A stretch of 12,435 nt of DNA from assembly GCA_964449305.1 (NCBI GenBank), contig CAYUYM010000105.1, positions 1 to 12,435 of the forward strand, given 5' to 3'. Shown here in pieces: positions 1 through 5,897 of this stretch. The number at the start of each line of letters is the position of its first letter. The first letter of the stretch is position 1. This DNA is from CAYUYM01 sp964449305 (lineage in GTDB: Bacteria > Bacteroidota > Ignavibacteria > SZUA-365 > CAYQST01). The position numbers and the translations under genes are program-made. The notes under the pieces were generated by a model. That model saw only the letters and a list, made by a program, of their open reading frames with translations. It was not told the DNA's origin and did no database searches.

Positions 1-269
1 CCACCACGGTAGCCGCCCACCCAGAGCCCGCCGACGAAGATGTGCTCAATGCCCGAACCGGCAGGGTACTCGCAGTTCGGCTGATAGGGCCAGCGGTTGA
101 AGCCGTGCCCGATCGTTCCGAAGTTCGTGATCGTCATCCGGAGACTGCCGATGCTGGTGAATTTCGACTCGTCGTCGTCGAGGGATTTCGTGAGTTTCGT
201 CGGCTGTTGCTGGGCGGATGCCCCCGCAGCAGCGATGACGAACAGCAGAAGGAGGGGGAGGTGTTTCAA
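1..269 (-). CDS. Secreted protein, N-terminal fragment (truncated by window edge)
   Basis: Only the first 89 codons are visible; the gene runs off the left edge on the minus strand. The chosen start is TTG at 269-267, because an in-frame stop lies at 296-294 and there is no ATG or GTG between. The TTG is followed at once by a typical signal peptide: MKHLPLLLLFVIAAAG, then an ASAQ cleavage region near residues 17-20. The mature part begins with an acidic patch (SLDDDESKF, residues 29-37). Next comes a segment with GSLRMTITNFGTIG at residues 41-54, a conserved-looking NCEYPAGSGIEH at 65-76, and FVGGLWVGG at 78-86. From memory, such openings head large extracellular or surface proteins of Kapabacteria and Ignavibacteria, often secretion-system substrates. 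The rest of the protein, including any sorting domain, is outside the window. Function is unknown. No clear Shine-Dalgarno is seen. A promoter and a leader hairpin lie upstream. The reading frame and signal peptide are seen directly; the family resemblance is recollection. Confidence 0.8.
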   Translation of the reverse strand, partial: MKHLPLLLLFVIAAAGASAQQQPTKLTKSLDDDESKFTSIGSLRMTITNFGTIGHGFNRWPYQPNCEYPAGSGIEHIFVGGLWVGGYRG

Positions 270-304
270 ATGGATGGTGCCCCGGCTGGGAGTTCAGAAA
301 GTGG

Positions 305-342
305 CGGCCGCATGCATTCGGATGACCGGATACATGCGGCCG
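305..342 (-). repeat. Long imperfect inverted repeat (leader hairpin)
   Basis: The arms are 305-321 and 326-342 (17 nt each) with a 4-nt loop at 322-325. Fifteen of 17 positions are complementary, and of the two others one is a possible G-U pair in minus-strand RNA. The outer ten base pairs (CGGCCGCATG on the plus strand) are perfect. It lies just downstream of the predicted minus-strand start site near 345, so it would form the 5' end of that mRNA. No T run follows on either strand, so it does not look like a terminator. It could stabilise the mRNA, act as a leader control element, or be a DNA operator. Confidence 0.65.
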
Positions 343-351
343 AACAGCATC

Positions 352-382
352 GAAAAGTAGGGCACCCGTGGGAGAAAAACAA
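352..382 (-). promoter_or_regulatory. Bacteroidetes-type promoter for the minus-strand secreted gene
   Basis: Reading the minus strand, TTG lies at 382-380. A 20-nt spacer follows, then TACTTTTC at 359-352. This matches five of the six fixed bases of the Bacteroidetes -7 box TAnnTTTG, at the normal distance from a -33 TTG. Transcription would start near 345, giving a leader of about 76 nt before the TTG start codon at 269. Assignment rests on motif and spacing only. Confidence 0.5.
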
Positions 383-432
383 GGCGGCACACATCTCCAA
401 CCCCTTCAAACATTGGAGGTTTGGCGTTTTCC

Positions 433-447
433 GTTGCGATCCGCAAC
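433..447. promoter_or_regulatory. Short palindrome over the -33 box (possible operator)
   Basis: GTTGCG at 433-438 is repeated as its inverse CGCAAC at 442-447, with a 3-nt centre. It covers the predicted -33 TTG (434-436) of the promoter reading into the M16 peptidase gene. This is the position expected for a repressor site. At 6+6 bp it could be chance. Confidence 0.3.
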
Positions 448-464
448 CTTCGGACGTAGTTTCG
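434..464 (+). promoter_or_regulatory. Bacteroidetes-type promoter for the M16 peptidase gene
   Basis: TTG at 434-436 is followed by a 20-nt spacer and TAGTTTCG at 457-464. This matches five of the six fixed bases of TAnnTTTG. The expected start site is near 471, leaving a leader of about 58 nt to the ATG at 529. It is divergent from the minus-strand promoter, with the two -33 boxes about 50 nt apart. Confidence 0.5.
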
Positions 465-528
465 TATGATGCCATGGCGCATGTTCAAGCGTCACTTTTC
501 TCGTCCATCCATCCAGGAGCGTTCGCCC

Positions 529-3270
529 ATGAAATTCCGTCCGATGTGTCGCCTCATCGTTGCGATGCTGGCGATCCCGTGTGTCATGCAGGCGCAGGAG
601 CTTCCGAAGGTTTCCTTCGAGAAGTTCAAACTCGCCAACGGCCTCGAGGTGATCTTCCATGTGAACAAGAAGATCCCTGCCGTCACCGTCAATCTCTGGT
701 ACCATGTCGGTTCCAAGAACGAAAAACCCGGGAAAACCGGTTTCGCCCATCTCTTCGAACACATGATGTTCCAGGGCTCGAAGAATGTGACGGGCGAATA
801 CATCAGCCTCGTCGAGGAGGCCGGCGCCAACCTCAACAACGGTGGCGTCAACGGCTCCACGTCCGAGGACAGGACGAACTATTTCGAAACCGTGCCGAGC
901 GGTTCCCTTGAGTACATCCTCTGGCTCGAGTCGGACAGGATGGGCTTTCTCATGGATGGCATGACAGGGGAGAAGTTCAAGAACCAGCAGGACGTCGTAC
1001 GCAATGAAAAACGGCAGGGTGACAACGAGCCTTACGCCAAGGTCGAATACCTCGTCGCCGATCATTTCTACCCTGTCGGCCACGCCTATGCGCACACCGT
1101 CATCGGCTCCATGGAGGATCTCACCAACGCCACACTCGACGATGTGAAGGACTTCTTCTCCACATGGTACACCCCCAACAACTGCACCATCTCCCTTGTC
1201 GGCGATTTCGATCCCGTCGAGGCGAAGCGCCTCGTGGAAAAGTACTTCGGTCCCATACCCCCGGGACCGGCCCTCTCACGGCCGCGCGTCGACATCCCGA
1301 CACTCGCGCAGACCAAGGTGATCCATGCGACGGACCGCGTTCCACAGGCTCGCATCTACCTGTACTATCCCGTGCCGCAGATGTATGCGAAGGAGGAGGC
1401 CCCGCTCGATTATGCAGCGAACGTCCTGGGTCGTGGACGCGGGTCCCGCCTCTACCGCCGCCTCGTGCGCGAACTGCAGCTCGCCTCCGATGTCAGCGTC
1501 AATGATGCGATGAAGGAGGTCAGTGGCGAGTTCACCATCATCGCAACTGCCCGCCCCGGTGTGAAGCTCGAGGACATCCGCAGGATCATCGACGAGGAGG
1601 TCGCAAAGCTCGCCGAGGATGGCGTCACCTCCGCTGAATTGCAGCGGGAGAAATCACTCACCTCCATGCGCATGATCTCCGCACTTGAACGCCTCGGCGG
1701 ATTCGGCGGCATCAGCGACATCCTCAACGGTTACAACACCTTCTGTGGTACTCCGGATTATGGACAGGAGGACTTCAATCGCTATGCCCGCGTCACGACG
1801 GATGATGTCCAGAGAGAATTCCGGAAATGGATCGCCGGCAGGCCGCGCCTCGAGATCCACCTCGAGCCCGAGGCATCGTCCCGGGCCGACCAGCCGGAGT
1901 TCGATCGCTCGAAACCGCCTGTCATGAGCGACAAGTCGGACTTCACCGCCCCCACTGTTCAGCGGCAGACACTCGACAACGGCCTCGAGGTGGTGGTGTA
2001 TGAGAACCATGAGATCCCGAAGGTCACGTGCCGCCTCCAGACCAAGATCGACAACCTCCTCGAGCCGACCGAAAAGGCTGGGGTGAGCTCCCTCACTGCA
2101 GCCATGATGGACAAGGGGACGAAGTCCCGCAAGGCGGAACAGATCACAGACGAAATCGAGGCTCTTGGTTCGACGATCGGTGTGGGTGGCGGCAAGACCG
2201 GAAGCGGCATCAGCTTCACCTCACTGACAAAGAACCTGGATCCGACAATGGAGATCGCCGCCGATGTGCTGCTCAATCCGATCTTTCCGGAAAAGGAGCT
2301 CGACCGCCTGAAGAAGCAGTACCTCGACGGCATCCTGCGTGAGAAATCCAGCCCGAACGCTCTCGCCTCGCGCACCTTCATGCGTGAACTGTTCGGCCCG
2401 ACCCACCCGCAGGGCTTTTCGAGCAGGGGAACGGAAAAATCGATACCGACAATCAGCGTCAGCGATCTCCAGAAGAACCATGACATCTTCTGGCGGCCCA
2501 ACAACGCCATTCTCTCCTTCGCCGGAGACATCACACTCGAGAAGGCTGTCGCACTTGCCCGCCGGCATTTCTCGGGCTGGAAACGTGGTACTCTCCCGAC
2601 CATCGACCTCAAGGCAACCACCGCCCCCACCGGCCGCACCATCCTGCTCGTGGACAAGCAGGATGCGCCCCAGTCCGTGATCATGATCGGAGGGCTCGCC
2701 CCCGATCGCTTCTGCAAGGATTACCAGGCCATCGAGGTCATGAACAACCTCTTCGGCGGTTCCTTCTCCTCCCGCCTCAACATGAACCTCCGCGAGGACA
2801 AGGGCTATACCTACGGTGCGGGCTCGTACTTCATGATGGACCGCTATTACGGCAGTTGGATCGCTTCTTCCAGCGTCCAGACCAAGGTCACCGTCCCGGC
2901 GATCGAGGAGTTCCGAAAGGAGATTCTCGGCATCACTGGCGCCATCCCAGTGAAGGAGGCCGAACTCGACGCCATCAAGAAGAACATGATCCGGAGCTAC
3001 ATGCAGAACTTCGAGACGTCGGGTGCCGTCCTCGGCGAGATCCTGCCGCTGATCACCCTGGGCCTGCCGCTCGACGAGCTGGCATCCTTCCCCAAGACGG
3101 TCGCTGCCCAGACTCCGTCCTCTGTCACGGCCATTGCGAAGAAATACGTCGACTTCGATCATTCCATCATCGTGGTCGTCGGAGACCTCACGAAGATCGA
3201 GAAGCCCATCCGCGACATGAACCTCGGCACCGTGAAGGTGGTGGACGCGGACGGAACGGTTCTCCGCTGA
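529..3270 (+). CDS. Exported M16-family zinc metallopeptidase, two-half fusion
   Basis: A 913-residue protein of the pitrilysin/M16 family, which cleaves peptides inside a clamshell of two halves. The ATG at 529 is chosen because AGGAG sits at 514-518 and a signal peptide follows directly (MKFRPMCRLIVAMLAIPCVMQAQ). An in-frame ATG at 466 lies inside the predicted promoter and would bury the signal peptide. The first half carries the inverted zinc motif HLFEH at residues 74-78; the distal zinc ligand is probably E160 in VVRNEKRQ. The second half starts again near residue 481 (LDNGLEVVVYENHEIPKV). It has lost the zinc motif (SSLTAAMMD at 520-528) but keeps the M16 substrate-binding Arg/Tyr pair (R749, Y760 in REDKGYTYG). 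So one chain holds what M16B enzymes often split between two subunits. Likely periplasmic. The substrate cannot be told. A terminator hairpin follows, so the gene is probably transcribed alone. Confidence 0.93.
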   Translation: MKFRPMCRLIVAMLAIPCVMQAQELPKVSFEKFKLANGLEVIFHVNKKIPAVTVNLWYHVGSKNEKPGKTGFAHLFEHMMFQGSKNVTGEYISLVEEAGANLNNGGVNGSTSEDRTNYFETVPSGSLEYILWLESDRMGFLMDGMTGEKFKNQQDVVRNEKRQGDNEPYAKVEYLVADHFYPVGHAYAHTVIGSMEDLTNATLDDVKDFFSTWYTPNNCTISLVGDFDPVEAKRLVEKYFGPIPPGPALSRPRVDIPTLAQTKVIHATDRVPQARIYLYYPVPQMYAKEEAPLDYAANVLGRGRGSRLYRRLVRELQLASDVSVNDAMKEVSGEFTIIATARPGVKLEDIRRIIDEEVAKLAEDGVTSAELQREKSLTSMRMISALERLGGFGGISDILNGYNTFCGTPDYGQEDFNRYARVTTDDVQREFRKWIAGRPRLEIHLEPEASSRADQPEFDRSKPPVMSDKSDFTAPTVQRQTLDNGLEVVVYENHEIPKVTCRLQTKIDNLLEPTEKAGVSSLTAAMMDKGTKSRKAEQITDEIEALGSTIGVGGGKTGSGISFTSLTKNLDPTMEIAADVLLNPIFPEKELDRLKKQYLDGILREKSSPNALASRTFMRELFGPTHPQGFSSRGTEKSIPTISVSDLQKNHDIFWRPNNAILSFAGDITLEKAVALARRHFSGWKRGTLPTIDLKATTAPTGRTILLVDKQDAPQSVIMIGGLAPDRFCKDYQAIEVMNNLFGGSFSSRLNMNLREDKGYTYGAGSYFMMDRYYGSWIASSSVQTKVTVPAIEEFRKEILGITGAIPVKEAELDAIKKNMIRSYMQNFETSGAVLGEILPLITLGLPLDELASFPKTVAAQTPSSVTAIAKKYVDFDHSIIVVVGDLTKIEKPIRDMNLGTVKVVDADGTVLR

Positions 3271-3290
3271 CACCGCGACTCCTGCTCATG

Positions 3291-3323
3291 CAGCCCCGTG
3301 GATCCCAGTGGTTCACGGGGCTG
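3291..3323 (+). terminator. Hairpin terminator after the M16 peptidase gene
   Basis: A perfect 10-bp inverted repeat, CAGCCCCGTG at 3291-3300 and CACGGGGCTG at 3314-3323, with a 13-nt loop. It starts 20 nt after the stop codon. The following T run is weak (TCGCGTTT), so termination may be partial. Confidence 0.6.
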
Positions 3324-3433
3324 TCGCGTTTCACGCATGGGCCTTCCCGCGGCATGCTGTGGGGTACGCCGGCGATGCTGGAGATTTTCCCGAAGGCGTG
3401 CATATTGCAGGCGCACAAGGACACGGACCGCCC

Positions 3434-4201
3434 ATGATCACCGCCACGAATCTTACACGCCGCTTCGATGCCATCACCGCGGTCGACGCCATCTCCTTCG
3501 ACATCGCCGCAGGGAGCATCACTGGTTTTCTCGGTCCGAATGGCGCAGGGAAGACGACCACGGTCCGCATGCTCACGGGGATGCTGGCACCGACGTCGGG
3601 CTCGGCCACGGTGGCCGGCTGCGACATCGTGGAGCAGACGCTCGAGATGAAGGCCCGCATCGGCTATGTCCCCGAGTCCGGCGCGCTCTACGAGGTGCTG
3701 ACACCGGCGGAGTACCTCGACTTCATCGGCAATCTCCATCACATTGATGCCGCGACCATCGACCGACGCAGCCACGAGCTGGCCGGCCTGCTGAGTCTGG
3801 AGACGACGATGAACCAGCGGCTCGCAACTTTGTCCAAGGGCACACGCCAGAAGGTGGTGATCGCCGCGGCGCTGCTGCATCGTCCGGATGTCCTGTTCCT
3901 CGACGAGCCGCTGAACGGGCTCGACGCCAATGCCGCGATGATCGTGAAGGAGCTTCTGCGGCAGATGGCACAGCAGGGGAGGACGGTGTTCTTCTGTTCC
4001 CACATTCTCGAGGTGGTGGAACGCATCTGTGACGAAGTGATCATCATTGATCACGGGCGCATCGTTGCACGCGGAAGTGTGGACGCCCTTGTCCGGCAGT
4101 GCGGCGTGAGCACCTTCGAGCAGGCCTTTCGCGCCCTCACCGGCGGCGGCGATGCCGGTACAATGGCGCGGGAGTACCTCGAGGCTCTGGATCGCGCATG
4201 A
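3434..4201 (+). CDS. ABC transporter ATP-binding protein
   Basis: A 255-residue nucleotide-binding subunit of the CcmA/ABC-2 type (COG1131-like), which would power the membrane protein encoded next. Visible motifs: Walker A GPNGAGKT at residues 34-41; a Q-loop region with Glu in place of Gln (IGYVPES, 76-82), common in this type; signature LSKGTRQK at 133-140 in place of LSGGQ, also common here; Walker B VLFLDEP at 153-159; D-loop NGLD at 161-164; H-loop histidine at 190. The ATG at 3434 is chosen because the ATPase fold begins immediately (MITATNLTRRFDAI). An in-frame ATG at 3308 would start inside the upstream terminator hairpin. AAGGA at 3417-3421 is a modest ribosome site, 12 nt away. The stop overlaps the permease start as ATGA. 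The substrate is unknown; export is likely for the type. Confidence 0.93.
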   Translation: MITATNLTRRFDAITAVDAISFDIAAGSITGFLGPNGAGKTTTVRMLTGMLAPTSGSATVAGCDIVEQTLEMKARIGYVPESGALYEVLTPAEYLDFIGNLHHIDAATIDRRSHELAGLLSLETTMNQRLATLSKGTRQKVVIAAALLHRPDVLFLDEPLNGLDANAAMIVKELLRQMAQQGRTVFFCSHILEVVERICDEVIIIDHGRIVARGSVDALVRQCGVSTFEQAFRALTGGGDAGTMAREYLEALDRA

Positions 4202-5829
4202 TGGCGGGCGGGGATCACCCGTGGAGGGGATTCGACCTGCGGCAATGGCGCGCCCTTTTCTCCGTGATGCTCAAGGTGGACATGCGTGCGGGGTTCACCA
4301 CCACCTCGCGTGCCACCGCCACAACGGTGCGACGCTTCGGCCCCTTTCCCGGTCTGATCATTGTGCACTTCTTTCTCGGCGGGCTCCACGCCCTGTTCTA
4401 CCTGCGCTTCCATTCCGAGCTCCTGATGGCGCTGTTCTTCCATGCGTCCCTGGCCATGGTGACGGCGACCGCCGTGATGGTGGAGTTCCATTCCATCATC
4501 ATTGCGCCTGAGGATGCATCCGTGCTCGGATCGCGTCCGGTGCATCCGCACACATTCCATGCAGCACGACTTGCCAACATCCTCTTCTACACCGGCGTGA
4601 TCGCCCTGTCCCTGGCCACTCCTCCCATGATTGCACTGCTCATTCCATTCAGCGGGGCGGGGGTGCTGCGGGCCTTGGCGCTCATGGCCGGCTCGCTCCT
4701 CAACAGTGCGGGCACGGCGCTCACCCTGGTTCTCGTCTACACCGCTCTTCTCCGGGTGGTCCCGGTGTCGGGATTGAAGCGTGTGGCGGGCTACATACAA
4801 TTCGGGATGTCGTTCGTGATCTACGGCGCAGGCATGGCGACGGCCGCGCTGCTGCGGCAGCAATCGCTGCCCATCGTCGACCCCTCAGCCCCGGGGATCC
4901 TTGCCGCTGTGCCGCCGATGTGGTACGCATCGTGGGTGGCGTTTGCGGATGGCACGCAGTCGCTGGCGATTCCAGCCTTCGCAGTGGCCGGCCTGCTCGC
5001 ACCGCTCCTGCTTGCATGGGTCTCAGGCACACGTCTGACGCTTGACAACGCGGCACGGCTTGCGGAGACCTCTGCCACAGGCGCCGCCACCGCCGGGAGG
5101 CGCGGCGCTGTTCACCGCTCCCGCAGCACCCGTGCACCGGAGCGACGCGCACTCATGCTTCTTGTCACGCGTCACTTCACGCACGACACCAGATTCCGCC
5201 TCTCGATTCTGTCGATCATCCCCATCACCGCCATGTTCCTTGTCTCCGAGCTGCGGGAGGGATACGTCCTGCCCGATCCATTCATCGGCAGTGGGGGGGC
5301 GTTGGGGTCCGCGGATCCGCTGGTGGTCGCCGTGCTCTTTCTCCCGCTGATGCTCAAGCTTGCGATGACGCGTGCGGACAGCCATCAGGCCTCATGGGTG
5401 TTTCGCGGCATCGCCGTGGATCACGCCCGTGTGGTGTTGGCCGGCAGGCGCGTGCTGCTCGAGCTGTTTCTTCTCCCCCTGCTCGCACTGCTCATCACCG
5501 TCTATTCCATGATGTTCGGATCACTGGCGCATGCGCTGCTGCACGGGGTGACCCTCGGCCTGATCGGGCATCTGTTTCTCCAGCTCGAGTTTCTGTGGCA
5601 TCCGCATCCGCCCTTCTCACGCCCCGTCCCGAAAGGGCAGCGGACATCAGCGATGCTCACCACCATGATCCTGAGCCCGTTTTTCGCGGTCGTCGCAATG
5701 CCGTTCATCAATGGCTTCATCTACCCGGTTCCGCTGTGGCATGGCCTCATGCTTGTACTCCTCGTCGCGGCGACAGGGCTGACTGAGTGGCTTCTGCGGC
5801 GCCGCGCACGCGCCACGCCTGACGACTGA
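4198..5829 (+). CDS. ABC transporter permease, large polytopic membrane protein
   Basis: A 543-residue protein with roughly a dozen hydrophobic segments. Clear ones lie near residues 51-68, 76-96, 124-150, 162-186, 198-218, 257-275, 335-350, 374-390, 419-440, 442-463, 488-503 and 512-532. A basic, hydrophilic stretch at about 284-318 (rich in Arg, Ala, Thr) splits it into two halves. It overlaps the ATPase stop codon by ATGA, so the two are translationally coupled and almost surely form one transporter. The start could be the first or second of two adjacent ATG codons (4198 or 4201); the overlap favours 4198. I do not recognise the exact family. The double length suggests either two fused ABC-2-like membrane domains or a single unusually large one. 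No extracellular binding domain is visible. The substrate is unknown. Confidence 0.85.
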   Translation: MMAGGDHPWRGFDLRQWRALFSVMLKVDMRAGFTTTSRATATTVRRFGPFPGLIIVHFFLGGLHALFYLRFHSELLMALFFHASLAMVTATAVMVEFHSIIIAPEDASVLGSRPVHPHTFHAARLANILFYTGVIALSLATPPMIALLIPFSGAGVLRALALMAGSLLNSAGTALTLVLVYTALLRVVPVSGLKRVAGYIQFGMSFVIYGAGMATAALLRQQSLPIVDPSAPGILAAVPPMWYASWVAFADGTQSLAIPAFAVAGLLAPLLLAWVSGTRLTLDNAARLAETSATGAATAGRRGAVHRSRSTRAPERRALMLLVTRHFTHDTRFRLSILSIIPITAMFLVSELREGYVLPDPFIGSGGALGSADPLVVAVLFLPLMLKLAMTRADSHQASWVFRGIAVDHARVVLAGRRVLLELFLLPLLALLITVYSMMFGSLAHALLHGVTLGLIGHLFLQLEFLWHPHPPFSRPVPKGQRTSAMLTTMILSPFFAVVAMPFINGFIYPVPLWHGLMLVLLVAATGLTEWLLRRRARATPDD

Positions 5830-5837
5830 CCACAGCC

Positions 5838-5867
5838 TTGCATCCGCGGGACGATTTTTTGTACCTT
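5838..5867 (+). promoter_or_regulatory. Possible promoter for the nucleotidyltransferase fusion gene
   Basis: TTG at 5838-5840, a 21-nt spacer, then TACCTTCC at 5862-5869. This matches TAnnTT but not the final TG of the Bacteroidetes box. It begins just after the permease stop codon, and a short T run precedes it. The start site would be near 5876, about 22 nt before the ATG at 5898. Confidence 0.35.
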
Positions 5868-5897
5868 CCGGCAACCTCACTCAACACCAGGATGCGT

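Noticed and set aside
466..528. N-terminal extension of the M16 peptidase from ATG at 466
   Set aside because: It overlaps the predicted start site region, lacks a ribosome site, and would place 21 residues before a clear signal peptide. ATG at 529 has AGGAG upstream.
42..911. Long plus-strand open frame of 289 codons
   Set aside because: It crosses the minus-strand signal-peptide gene, the divergent promoters and the M16 coding start. Its translation is basic, low in hydrophobic order and resembles no protein family; it is a GC-rich shadow frame.
3308..3433. N-terminal extension of the ABC ATPase from ATG at 3308
   Set aside because: It starts within the terminator hairpin loop of the previous gene, and the ATPase fold begins exactly at the ATG at 3434.
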